NCBI GenBank assembly: GCA_951799445.1
Contig: OX637293.1
Coordinates: forward strand, 21,266,001 to 21,330,000
DNA from: Pseudisothecium myosuroides
Taxonomy: Eukaryota; Streptophyta; Bryopsida; Hypnales; Lembophyllaceae
Length of the DNA stretch: 64,000 nucleotides
Reading direction: 5' to 3'
Part shown: one piece after another, positions 45,291 to 56,777 of the stretch
How positions within the stretch are numbered: the stretch's first letter is position 1
How the letters are laid out: each line of letters starts with the position of its first letter
Position numbers and translations under genes: made by a program
Notes under the pieces: generated by a model
Seen by the model: the letters and a program-made list of their open reading frames with translations, nothing else
Told to the model about the DNA's origin: nothing
Database searches by the model: none

Positions 45291-47714
45291 TTGCATAGAC
45301 AAATACAAAACAAGCTGGCAAGACTAGCCAATTTTTTTAGGGACCATCTTATAGAGGGTTCAATACTCATTTAAAACTAATTTCCAAATCTCTCTAGCTA
45401 TCCCTCATCTCTTAATGTAAATTTGTTTAGGAACACAATCATTTGATTTGGCTCTCTTTGTAGAATGTAGTAGCAACTTCTAGTTTTTCTAGCACAAAAT
45501 TGTGGATTTTCAAGATCCAATCCAACCTAATTATTTCTATACCATCTTTGATTTTTCCTAGCAATTTTGAGATCTCTCACCATTGGTGTACTTGAAGTAC
45601 ATCATATCTACTTTCCTTGTAGGAACAACTACAAATCTTTCCAATATAGGATGTTAGATTTTCAAACTTCATCTTATCCAAAGTTGACCAATGAAGAGAT
45701 GATACCAATCTCAATTCCAAATTTGCAATGACCACCATTATGGCTAGTGTGAAAAGTGCACTAAGTGTCTCAACTCTATTGTAAGCTAAGTTTTGGATTC
45801 ATAGAGCCATCTGTACTATTGTAGTGATCATTGCATAGGTCATACCTACAAAACAAGCTAGGCAAAATCAATCCAATAGGTTGGTCTATAAGATAGCCTT
45901 TACACATGAATGCTTTGCACAACAAGTCCAAAGGACATTTGTTGAACGGTTTGATAGGAAAATAGACTCTTGATTCCTTCTTTGTATTCTTTTTATCAAT
46001 AGCTTAAAATAAAAAAATAAAGATTATAAAAAGATAGATAGATTTTGGACTAAGATTTGGAAGCAAAAAAAATTCAAATACGCTAATAAATTTGTGTCCA
46101 AGAAACATAGAACTTATTCATTCGTGATCTAAAGATAAATTTTGGCCTCACATCAAGCTTTCTAGAACAAGTCAAAAAGACTAAACCAAATATGTCTACT
46201 AAAAAAAATGCAAAGAATATCATAGAATGTATGCACAATCCCTGCTTTGGTTGCAAAAGAGGCATGTTAGGAACATCCTAGAGTGTCTATACAATACCAA
46301 CTTTGGCTACATAAGCATCACAAAGTGTCTAGATTTGGTCTTAGAGGTGCTTTGATTATTTTTTTGAAAACTCTTCCTAAAAGCCATATCAAGAGGGAAT
46401 GGAAGAACTCTGCAAGAAGCCATTTTTTTAGAGGTGCCCAAAGAATTGGGGGTATTTCTTGCATTGACTTCAACTTAAACTAGTTTTTGTTCAATTTATC
46501 TATCCTTTGGATATTTCGAAGAAGTAGATTTGAAGAGAAGCATATATTAGTACAACATGCAATAATAAGATAAATAAATGAGGCTGATATATATGAATAG
46601 AATAGATGATTTAGTTGAAAAGGGGGTCTTTAGGCACCATGTTGTACCTATAGAGGTCAATGAAATCAAGCTTTCCTACTTTAGCTACTCGCATCAAAAG
46701 GATTAATTTCTACTAGTGAACTATACCAGTTCCTACAAGAATTTTGAGAAGATAGGTTTTGAAGTGAAGCGTAAATTAGTGTGACATGCAATAATAGGAT
46801 AAGCAAATGAGGTTGGCATAGATGAAATTTATGGATGATCTCATTTGTTAGGATTAATGAATGAGGTCAAGACATATGAACAAAATGGCTAATCTCTTCA
46901 ATTATTTTTTTGGAGATATATAATTTTAAGTTTTCTTTGAATCATGCTCCAAATGATAAGTTATTCATTTAGATAATTTTGATTGGAATTATTTACAAAA
47001 GGAGATAAAATTTTAGAGTATTCAGCACAAGTTGTGGTCTAGAGATTCTATTTGAGTACACAATGTCAATGTTACTAAAATATTGAAAGAGGTTATAGAT
47101 TACTCAAGTACCTAATTTTATTTTTAGTAGAACTAAAATACTAATGAAGTAATAGATTTGCAGAAAAATGATTATATAATTTCAAAAATTCATAGTCTAT
47201 ATATAATAAATATTTTTTAACTCACCCTAAATTATATATATTACAAACATTGTATATTTTATAAATTAGGGATTGCAATAACCTCCTCCCATCAAACTAA
47301 GAGCAAACTAACAAGTTTACACGATGTTGTGTAAACATAGATTGTAACACACAACAAATCAAGTGCCACAACCAACATCAAATATGCAATAAAAAACCAA
47401 GAATGAATGCATAACAAACACATACTTATTTGTTTTGTGAGAAAACTTATTATTAATCATACATATTTGATCCTACATGCATGCATTGCACTAAAAGAGA
47501 AGTGTGCAAGATAGTGGAGTCGATCTAGAGCCCTTGTGCAAGTAAAACACTATCCACATTAAATGACCTCCCAAGACTCTTTCAATTCAATTTCCAACCA
47601 ATGTTTTAATGTTGGGATAAATTTCTACCAACTTCACCTTAGTTTTTTATCTTGGCCAAGTGTAGAGGTTATTTAAGGCCAACAATTTAATTTATGGAAT
47701 TTAATGTCAAATGA
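45291..47714. other. Left-arm-specific sequence, gene-free
   Basis: About 2.4 kb with no counterpart seen in the right arm, so it is either inserted here or lost there. It holds two copies (46505-46640 and 46735-46870) of a unit of about 120 bases that recurs at 49190-49440: GATATTT(T)-AAGTAGTAGGTTTTGAAGTG, then GACATGCAATAATAGGATAA, AATGAGG and GATGATCTCAT. No protein domain was recognised. Confidence 0.45.
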
Positions 47715-48409
47715 CACTACAAGAAAAAACAATGTTCATTTCAACATAATTTTTAATTTATATATGTTGATTATTTAAGTTGGTTAGGATATTTTGGTTT
47801 GGACAATAATCAACACTTCTTTGTAGATTCTTTTCCTTGACTTGGTCAAATTAAAAAAATATTAAAAACTAGTTTATTATTAAAAAAAAACTAGCATGTA
47901 GACAAGGCTAGGCTGCCATGTAAACAAACTTGCTATGTGGACAGGGTTACCAGCCACATAGGTGAGCACGTAGGCAAGGCTACCGGCAGTGTTTGAACCC
48001 ACAACCATGTGGAGAAAAAACATAGCTCCAACCATTGTATCAAGGTTGAAGCTTTATGAATACAATAGGCATTTTTATTTTTATTTATTTATTTTTTAGT
48101 GTTCTTCAAAGTCAGTATGAAACTTTCTATATGATTATACAGTATACAATGAACTTACTCTATTTTCATTGATTTTACATAAAATTGCTATTTGAAATCT
48201 TATTTTTTTGAATAGAATCGACAAAATTACGTTGATTGATGTTTAGAGTATTGCCAAATCAGCTGAACAGTTTTTTTTGGGTTAAATCAGCATAATTTTG
48301 TCGATTGATGCTTGGAAGATTGCTAAATCAATAAAGCCCAAAAAAATTTGTAATAATTAACGTAAATGCGTTGATCTTCTGTTGATTATGAACCTTTTTT
48401 CTTGTAGTG
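47715..48409. mobile_element. Non-autonomous CACTA (En/Spm) element, 695 bp
   Basis: The ends are CACTACAAGAAAAAA and its exact complement. The element is flanked on each side by TGA (47712-47714 and 48410-48412), the 3-bp target-site duplication expected of CACTA transposons. Inside, GTTGATTGATG(T/C)TT words near 48232 and 48300 are subterminal repeats of the kind that bind the transposase. No transposase is encoded. It lies within the left arm of the large inverted duplication. Confidence 0.93.
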
Positions 48410-48412
48410 TGA

Positions 48413-49645
48413 TATAATACAATGGCCTTGGAACTTAATCACAATCACAAAAGAAGTGTATATACTTAGCTCATGCTCTTCTATTAATCTTCAACCACAT
48501 TCAATGATCAAGAGCCTAAGTAGCTATATCTATGCCCAACTCTTACAATAATGGTCATGTTGGTAGGATTAGGTACGAGATCTATTGGATACATAAAGAG
48601 CATCATTGAGTGGGTTGCAAGTCACTCATCTACAATGGCTAGTTCATAGGGTTCCAATCCTCAATGATTGAAAATATAAATTTATTAATTTTAATATAGT
48701 TTCTCTTCAAAAGTTGACATTAAACTTGTATTTCCTCTAGTTAAAATTTAATCACTAGTAAATTTTTTTTTTGCTTTGATACAAGCAAGTAGCTTGTTTT
48801 CAATAAATATTATTAAAGAAAAAACGAAGTATCTCAGTGTGATTTTAGAATTCTAAGCCAAAATTTTTTGTGAATCATAAAAACTGAGTAGCATGAGTAG
48901 TATGTGTTCATGATGCAAATGTTAAGATTAATATTACAACTATTACAACTAAAAACTAGTATTGCATGGTGCAATTAAGACTTTTAAAAATTAGTGTTGA
49001 TTCTTGAGTGAGCAAAGGACATGTTAGAGAAAATCAAAGAAGCAAATGGGAATACTACTTCCAACCAACTTTTAAATTTGCATTTATTGGCATGATAAAC
49101 TCACCTTTTCAATTGTAACCATTGTAGCCAAAAATTATAGCAAACTATTGCCAAAAGACCTCCTTTCTACTAAATGGTGTAATGTATTGATCCTACGGAT
49201 ATTTCAAAGTAGTAGGTTTTAAAATAACACATAAAATAGTATATAGCCAAAAGTGTAGCACCCATAGCCAAAAGACCTTTCTACTAGACGGTATATTATA
49301 CCCAATACTACGGATATTTTCAAAGTAGGTAGTATTGAAGTGACATATAATAGTGTGACATGCTATAGTAAGTATAGTAGGATAAATAATTGAGGCAGCC
49401 ACGGATGAAAAGCCTGGATGATTTCATCCGTTAAGAATACACTAGCAAGGCTGCAAATGGATGAATGTTGTGGATGATCTCATCCATTAGGGCTTGATTG
49501 TTGAGGAGATGGACAAGACAACTTCTGGAGCACACTGACGCCTTGTGGTGCTGGTTCCTGCGTTTGATGTGGACGTCCCGTGGTTGTTCTCCAGCATTTC
49601 TGCTCTGCGTTGAAGCTCTAGTTTTGAGTTGTGAGCTCGTGAGTT
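48413..49645. repeat. Left arm, inner part, of the large inverted duplication
   Basis: Pairs with the complement of about 57825-59533. Matching words: GCTTTGATACAAGCAAGTAG (48774) against CTTGCTTGTGTCAAAGC; GAGTGGGTTGCAAGTCACTC against GAGTGGCTTGGAG; CGGATATTTCAAAGTAGTAG against CTACTACTTTAAAATACC; GATGATCTCATCCATTAGGG against CCTAGTGGATGAGATCATC. The inner end, near 49645, is GC-richer and looks like decayed coding sequence on the minus strand. Confidence 0.75.
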
Positions 49646-49708
49646 GCGGTCTAGCCCACAAGCTCTCAGTGTTTCTGCAGTTTCACGAAGCCAAGGGAAG
49701 TGCACCAC
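49431..49708 (-). pseudogene. Decayed coding fragment shared by both arms
   Basis: On the minus strand a frame reads QLKTRAS...NAGEQPRDVHI and then SVCSRSCLVHLLNNQALMDE. The right arm (57830-58020, plus strand) gives the same frame in diverged form (ITQIRASLERKNARET, a stop, then VCSRSCLLHLFNSQALVDE). The two copies keep this frame better than the others, suggesting that it once coded, but the right copy is broken by a stop. No family recognised. Confidence 0.4.
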
Positions 49709-50074
49709 TGGAGCATTGGCGACGCACGACGCTGGCTTTCACGGCGTCCTTCAATGCCCATTTCCAGTTCTGGATGCTTGTTTTGTGCTTAAGTTTGGTG
49801 TCGATTGTATGGTTTGGGGTTTGAGAAGAGAAAGAGAGGTGCTTGGGTGAGGTTAGGATCTGGGTGCGGTGCAGTTTGAGAGATAGTGTGTTTATTAGTT
49901 GGTTTGGGGACAGGGGTATGAATTGTGGAGTCTGGACAGGGGTATGAATTGGCGAGAATGGGGATGCCGACTGAGAAATCCTAGTCCTTGCAAACGATCG
50001 CCTTTGCTACCGACATCATATGCTTGCGGTAGGAATCACGTTCGACCAGAATCACATGCTTGCGTTAGAAGTAG

Positions 50075-50264
50075 CTTCTCTTGGTGCATTCTAGTCTAGA
50101 AGTGAATAGGACCTTCTCTTGGTGCATTCTACTCTAGAAGCAAATAGGAACTTCTCTTTGATGCATTCTACTCTAGAAATAAATTGGGACCTTCTCTTGA
50201 CGCATTCTACTGTAGAAGCAAATAGGACCTTCTCTTGATGCATTCTACTCTAGAAGCGAATAGA
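50075..50264 (+). repeat. Five tandem ~38-bp units upstream of SUVH
   Basis: The consensus starts CTTCTCTTGATGCATTCTAC and continues TCTAGAAGCAAATAGGAC. Each unit centres on a TCTAGA palindrome. The array lies about 240-430 bases before the SUVH ATG, in its probable promoter or 5' leader. Confidence 0.85.
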
Positions 50265-50507
50265 GCTTGCTATCTACCTACTCAAATGGCTCACGACTGG
50301 GACTGTGTGTTGGACACGAGGAAATGTCGGCAGTTTGGACTGATTTCTATGTATTGTTCTGTTTTTGAGGATGTGTGAGTTTTGCGTGTGTTTGTGAATC
50401 CGGCGTATGTTTCTGAGTGTTCTCAATTGGACTCCCCTGCTATGATTTGTGAAGGTCGCTATAATCGTACGATTCCTGCTTGAGGTCTTCTCGTTTGTCG
50501 AAGAAGC

Positions 50508-52304
50508 ATGACGATCAAGTTCAAACGGCAGGCCGTATCCTCCAGAACCGAGACTCACAAGTGGGAGCAGGGGAATGGATCGGCAAAAGATGCTGCTGCT
50601 GAAGCAGACGAGTTCCAAGAAGTCGTCGAGTACAAAGAAACTTTCACAGCAACTAAAGAAGTTGTTTTAGAAGTTGACTTATCTATGGCTACCACATCTG
50701 GCGGCCAGGGCAAAGATTTCTCGAGCAGCACAGTTGTGGAGAACATGGTTGCTGAGGCTTCGGATAGCGACGAGCAGATTGCGAGGCAGTTCACGTTAGG
50801 CATCTTAACCAAGTTCTCGATGCTTCGCCGGAAGGTGCAAGAAGACCATTGGAATCCGCTTCTCGCCAACAATAAGTCGAAGTTCGCCGTGATTGCAGGC
50901 ACGAAGATGATGGAGCTCAAATGTTACCACGACTTCAACGATGTGGGTCATGTTCCAGGCGTACGAGTCGGAGACTGGTACTCCTACACCTACGAGCTTC
51001 TTCTCATCGGCTTACACAAGCATCTCCGGGGCAACATCTGCCACCTCTCGTCCACTTCTGAGGCGTCCAAGACCAAGTACAGCAATCAAAGCGTCGCCTG
51101 CAGCATTCTCGTGGGCGAAAACGATAAGATCAATGGCGACAAGCTCATGTTCATCGGGCAAGGGGGGAAGCAGAAGCAGTCGAGAGCCGAAACTGGAAAC
51201 CTGGCTCTCATGAACTCATGTAACTTGGAACTTCCCGTGCGAGTCATAAGACGAGAGAAGGACACGGGGAGCGACACCGGCCAGAGGTTCACTTACTACG
51301 GCTTGTACAAAGTGACCAAGTTTTTTTTGGATACTGGCCCTCATGGGCACCCGGTGTACAAGTTTTTTCTTCTCAGAGATGGAAATCAACCAGGCTTGGA
51401 GACCATTTTACCTCAGCTCTCAGACCTTGCTTCATCTCCTGGCGTTATCTTGACGGCTGATGTCTCTGATGGTTTTGAACAAACGCCAGTGCGTGTGGTG
51501 AATGCAGTCGATGATAGTGCCCCTGACAAGTTTCGTTACATCACCAGCGTCGTCTACCCTAATCAGAGGGACACTCACCTTGTTCAGTCGCAGCGTTGTG
51601 AGTGCGTTTACACCTGCGGGGAAGGAGTTTGTGCTTGCGTCAAAAGAAACAGTGGCGGTGTGAGTGCTTACAATGACGATGGCCACCTGATCAGGGTCCG
51701 AAACATTGTATACGAGTGCGGACCCCTCTGCAACTGCAGCATTACTGCTTGCCGAAACCGAGTAAGCCAGAAGGGTTTACGCTGGCGTCTGGAGGTTTTT
51801 AGGACGATGGCCAAGGGGTGGGGAGTTCGCACTTTAGAGTTCATTCCCAGTGGTAGCTTTCTGTGTGAGCTTACTGGGGAGCTGCTCACAGCAACTGCTG
51901 CTGCGGAAAGAGATAACGACGAGTATCTCTTCAACCTGGACTTTCATTCTAATGCCAGAGCACGCAACAGGCATGCATCGAAGTCGAGCAAAGGAAAGGA
52001 CCTAGTGGAAGCCTCGGAACAAGCCCATGTGCACTACGTGATCGATTGCAGACTCAGTGGCAATGTGGCCCGGTTTATTAATCACTGCTGTCAGCCGAAC
52101 CTGTTTGTGCAAGGGGTGTTGCATGACCATGTGGATTTGAACCGAGGCCACATCGTGTTGTTTGCAGGGGAGGATATTGCTGCTCACACGGAGCTTTCGT
52201 ACGACTACGGGTATGAACTGGACTCAGTTCGTGACGGCCAAGGGAAAGTGGTGGCCAAGAATTGTCATTGTGGGGCAAGGTTTTGCAGAGGAAGGATGTA
52301 CTGA
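50508..52304 (+). CDS. SUVH: SUVH-type histone H3K9 methyltransferase, intronless
   Basis: One 598-residue frame; an in-frame TGA at 50481 supports this first ATG. Domains in order: a low-complexity N-terminus (1-140); an SRA/YDG domain (about 143-293, GVRVGDWYSYTYELLLIGLH) that in this family binds methylated cytosine; a Cys-rich pre-SET zinc cluster (363-417, CECVYTCGEGVCAC and YECGPLCNCSITACRN); a SET domain (about 425-571, KGWGVR, CELTGELL, RFINHCCQPNLFVQ, ELSYDYGY) with S-adenosylmethionine-binding and catalytic residues present; and a post-SET CHCGARFCRG. The enzyme would place H3K9 methylation on DNA-methylated chromatin in the nucleus, silencing transposons. The absence of introns matches the SUVH1/3 type of branch known in flowering plants, where some members lack introns. 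The NHSC(S/D)PN motif reads NHCCQPN here, a mild variant. It sits between the arms of a large inverted duplication. Confidence 0.96.
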   Translation: MTIKFKRQAVSSRTETHKWEQGNGSAKDAAAEADEFQEVVEYKETFTATKEVVLEVDLSMATTSGGQGKDFSSSTVVENMVAEASDSDEQIARQFTLGILTKFSMLRRKVQEDHWNPLLANNKSKFAVIAGTKMMELKCYHDFNDVGHVPGVRVGDWYSYTYELLLIGLHKHLRGNICHLSSTSEASKTKYSNQSVACSILVGENDKINGDKLMFIGQGGKQKQSRAETGNLALMNSCNLELPVRVIRREKDTGSDTGQRFTYYGLYKVTKFFLDTGPHGHPVYKFFLLRDGNQPGLETILPQLSDLASSPGVILTADVSDGFEQTPVRVVNAVDDSAPDKFRYITSVVYPNQRDTHLVQSQRCECVYTCGEGVCACVKRNSGGVSAYNDDGHLIRVRNIVYECGPLCNCSITACRNRVSQKGLRWRLEVFRTMAKGWGVRTLEFIPSGSFLCELTGELLTATAAAERDNDEYLFNLDFHSNARARNRHASKSSKGKDLVEASEQAHVHYVIDCRLSGNVARFINHCCQPNLFVQGVLHDHVDLNRGHIVLFAGEDIAAHTELSYDYGYELDSVRDGQGKVVAKNCHCGARFCRGRMY

Positions 52305-54879
52305 TGTGATCCGGGTCCAGCTTTGCAACTGCCTTGTTTGGTGCTTTGTAAAATAGGTGCTCCGTTGATGTACATGATGGCAAGAACACGCCTTCAATTC
52401 CTGAAGAAGGCCCATTGAAGTGTTACAAACACGCAACAACTCGACATTGATGTATCCCATGCTCTGGTCTCAGAACAGCCCTCGCTGGTTTCCTCGTTGC
52501 GTTGCGTTGCGTTGCGTGAATTTCTCACTTGTGTAGATTGAAACTGCTGTGATCTTTGCCTGCTTTTTGCTCCGGAGCTGGAGATGACTGAACAAGGGAG
52601 CTGGAAGAACCGAAACACTGTCTTTGATGATGGGCACAGCTTTTTTTCGGTGGTGTCCCCGTTTGACTTCATACCCAAACAATCGTGAAGTATTTGTAAT
52701 AATTTATAGCGCTCCGCTGATGTATTTATGTGTATGTAAGGTAACTGGAACTTTATCACTAAATATTGCGATTAGCTGTCTCATATACAGGGTTACCTAA
52801 GACCAGGACAATTCTGTTTAAAACCAATGGCAAGCCGATGTGCTTTCATTTGGGCCCAGCTCCGCATGCTATTAGTATCTTCACTACTTCCATGTTCTGA
52901 TTTTGGCCATATTTAAGCACATTCTAATTCTCATTGCAACATATAATCCTTGAACCAGTTGGAACTCCATCCTCTTGAATATATGTGTACGATTTTGTGG
53001 TGCTGTTGGACCTTTTTTATACTGAAAAATGGAGAAGAATCAATTGGGCTACGAAAGAATGGAGAACTCTAAGGTACGAGTAAACATAAGATATCTTAAG
53101 TTCAATATAATTCTTCTAAATGACTTGTACTTTGTTTAGGAATGTTACATTAAGTGTCTCAAAATAGTTTAATAGGACCTAACCTTTGTAGATTGATTGA
53201 CATTGTTTGCGTGATGGAATTTTTGTTTGAGAGTTTGGTCAACTGTCAACCAACAAACAACAGGCATGTAAGGTAGCCTGTCCATATTCTGCCCATGTTT
53301 CAAGAACTGCTCCTAAATTATACCATAAATTGCTACTACTATATAGGAATGAAAAACTATCCAGTGATGAATTGGTGCCAGTTTGGGACTATTCTTGCAC
53401 AATTTATGAGTCGTTGGGGGCTGAGTTTGATTTGGAAGTAGACAAAAGCTTGGTAAAAATAATGTGGAGTTATGAGTGGTGGGCCACTTTGTGCCATCCA
53501 AGGCAATTACATGCACCATATTGTTCCAATTTAAGGTTCGCATGCCTCAATTTTTGAACTCTATTTGCACCATTGATGGACAATTGTTTGACATTTAATT
53601 GTAGTACCTATGGCCTTGAATAACGTCCTACCAGTATTGCTGTAAGCTTTAGAATATCATATCTAATTCAATTTTAGTCTGAGAATAACGTTTCAAATTG
53701 TGATGGATGTGTCTCCGCCTCTTCTTTCTTTGAAAAATTGTTGGAAAATGCTTTGATCCACGTAGAAGAGATCTTAAACCAAAATAGGGGGTTTCTTGCA
53801 CTTCCTACTTTAGGTCTTTGTGAAGTGCCAATGGCCTCAAATTCTCAAAAGGTCCTTTACTCTACAAACTCATCATTTTGTTTTAACCTTCAAAGGATGC
53901 AAGACAAAAGTTTCCTTTGGATGGTTGAATAACCATTTTTTCACATTGTTTTTTGTGTGCAATTTGTTTAATGTTATATTTGCATCATCTCGTTACGTTT
54001 AAGCCATTTAATTGTTTTTATTTTATACAATGTACTTTACCAAAACAACAATATTAATATATTATATATTTAAGTATTTACAAAAAAATCCTTTAAAATT
54101 TGGTTTTGATATTGCAAAAGATTTATTTTATTTGGAAACAAATCTAACAAAATGACACTTCTAAAAGTTTAGTTGTTATTCCAATTGCAAATTTTGAAAA
54201 ATTCCTAAAAATGAGATTCTTTTGAAGTTTGAAGTTTGAAGTTGAGGTTCTATTATTACATTTTCAAATTTACAATGACACAAAAAAATTCTTTATACCA
54301 TAATATTATTCTATTCTAAAAAATTTGGATTTTTAAAGCATATTTTGTATTCGATATGAATTTTCTTCACTTGTTGCAAAAAATTTCATCCATCCAGTAC
54401 TATGGCCTTGTGTGTTCAAATTGACTTATTCTTTTGGGGCCTATAATTATTTGAGGGCTAAATTCATCCTACTCTAACTTCTTTAGTTTTTATTCAAATT
54501 GAAATTGTGAACTAGTTCTAAATCTTCTAAGATGTTCTACCACTATCTGAATTCAAAGTTGGGATGGTTATATTTTTAGCTATCTGACTTTGGTCTTTCT
54601 ACTAGTAGTATATTCTATAAACTTCTAGATTCAAGTTTTTGGTTTTCAATTTTTAGTATTCTTATGCTATATAAAAACTAAATTAAATTTCCAAAATGTT
54701 TAAGCACTTATTTAAGATTCGGATTTTTCTAGCAAAAGTTATATAGAAACTTTATAGAATCTTTTTATAACCTCTCTCTTCACATCTCAACTTTGCCCTT
54801 CCTACTTCCAATTTCTTAATTGTTTTTTGGAGCTATGATTTTAGAACTTCTAATTTTTAGTTGCAAAAACAATAGACTT
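52305..54879. other. SUVH 3' flank and intergenic
   Basis: Begins with the SUVH 3' UTR. It contains a short CGTTG pentamer run at 52495-52516 (four units). The remainder is AT-rich with no supported gene. Confidence 0.4.
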
Positions 54880-55235
54880 TTGCATCCCCCTAGTTTTTAA
54901 TACAAAGTTTGTATACATGCACCTAGTTTTCAATACAAAGTTGCACTCTTAGTTTTTTATACAGAGTTTGCACCCCATTGTTTCAATATAGAGTTGCATC
55001 CCCCATCTAGCTATCACACTAGCCTATTGGGCTTGTTCTCATGGGCTAGCTCCCAGCTAGTTCAATGGGCAAATTAGTTGGCAAACTTGCCCTGTCTAGT
55101 TACTTTGGTTGCCGCTTAGTTAGTTGTTTGGCTGCTCATTCACTTCATTTATTTGGTTGTTGCTCAATTCAATTGTTTGGCTATCTAGTTCAATTAGTTG
55201 CTTGGTTGCTACTCAGTTCAGTTGTTTGGTTGCTC
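54880..55235 (+). repeat. Two neighbouring degenerate minisatellites
   Basis: 54885-55010: about four units of about 30 bases built on TAGTTTTTAATACAAAGTTTG and a CACCC word. 55045-55235: units built on GTTCAATTGTTTGGTTGCT with spacing of about 36 bases. Non-coding simple repeats. Confidence 0.6.
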
Positions 55236-56363
55236 ATCATTTTTTAGTAGTAATAAAAAATAAGAGCATAAGGTGATTTGGATAATTAATGCTAGGGTTT
55301 GGATAGAGATGCCAAAGATTTGACTAGTAAAAGCTTTGTCATTATTCTCATAAAGGAGAATAACCGGAAGAAAGAAAGGATAACAAGTGTCACATCATCT
55401 AAGGGTTTAAAATCAAGCAAAAGCTTTGCTATATGGATGTTTTTCCAAAAATGCTAACAAGAAATGAGTATAGAAAAACTTATACAAGGTCTAAATTACC
55501 ATGGATAAGGCCAAAGCTTCATCGTATGGCGTACTAAAGCGCTTGGAAATAGTAATAACAAGGGAGGCTCTGGGCAATCACAACAAGCATAGAAGGTTAG
55601 ATGTTGTCCAGGAAAATTAGATTGTTTGTAATAGCAATTTAAAAAACATTTTAAAAGCAATTTTGAACACAACAAGTTCACATTTCAAGGCTCTAATAGA
55701 TTTTTCAAAGAAATGGAATGTCCACCAACGAACTCATGTGAAACTTGACATTACAAATAAGAAGCTTTAAGAAATTCTAACTACCAGCATTGCCAAGATT
55801 TGATTGGAATTCCTTAGTGCTAGTACCAAATGGTTACAACAAAGAAATCAACACTTAACACCAAGGAAGGAGGGAAAGTTTTGAAGGGCCCCCAATGTCC
55901 TTCAAAGCAAGCTCTACAAATCACAACCAAATGAGCAAGAATGCACTAAAAACACCAAATTAACCAAAATCCATTAAAATAGACCAAGTACTATGGTTGC
56001 ATATATGAAAGAGGTGGTTTGCCAAGGGGAGAAGGGGTGGCCCTCTATATATTTTTTGAAGGCCTTTTCTTCTTGTTTATCCCCAATATTTTTCTAGAAC
56101 TAACTACTAATTACCAAAATAAGTCAAATTTATTGTTGAACCAATTGTAACTTTAGGAGAAAAGCTGCAAATGACAAACGGATTGCACCATTGGCTTCAA
56201 AAGGTCCAAATGAACAAGGGGATTTTAAACCGTCTAATCTAAAGTCTCGTAAAATTTGTCAATTGTCAAAATAAAGAATTGTCAAAATTCCAAATGATAA
56301 AATTTACACTTTTTAAGGATTTTGACTTCCATGGAGAATGTAGAGGACTTTTGAAAGCACAGG
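55236..56363. other. Intergenic, nothing recognised
   Basis: AT-rich sequence without recognisable genes, RNA genes or structured repeats. Confidence 0.35.
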
Positions 56364-56777
56364 TGCTAGTATGTGAGCCTAGGATCTTGAGCCCATGAGC
56401 TTAAGAGCCTAGGCTCCTATATTATAGGTACTTATGTTATAGGTACCTTCTCTAGTTATAGGATATTTATATTATAGGTGTCTATATTATAGATACCTAT
56501 GCTATAAGTACCTTTCATGGTTATAGGATATTCATATTATAAGTGTTTATGTTATAGGTACTTTCTATGGTTTAATGGTTATAGGATAGTTATAGTATAG
56601 GTGCCTATAGTTGAGGTGTCTATGTTACAGGTATATATGTTATAAGCACATTCCATGGTTGTAGGATACTTATGTTATAGGTACGTATGTTATAGGCACC
56701 TTCAATAGTTGTAGAGTAACTACTTACACCTAGGCTCAAGGCTCATAGGCTCGCATTTCTAGGCTCACATGCTAGCG
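56364..56777. mobile_element. 0.41 kb TIR element filled with TATAGGTA-type tandem repeats
   Basis: Terminal inverted repeats of about 19 bases: TGCTAGTATGTGAGCCTAG at the left and the complement of CGCTAGCATGTGAGCCTAG at the right. Inside them lies a second inverted pair around AGCCTAGG/CCTAGGCT. The centre (about 56415-56715) is a degenerate array of TTATAGGTAC(C/T)TATG units of about 16 bases, grouped with GGTTATAGGATA into larger units. Non-coding. Confidence 0.65.

Noticed and set aside
53330..53557. 75-residue frame with several Trp as a possible small gene
   Set aside because: No splice context, no promoter signal and no recognised domain; length is within chance expectation.
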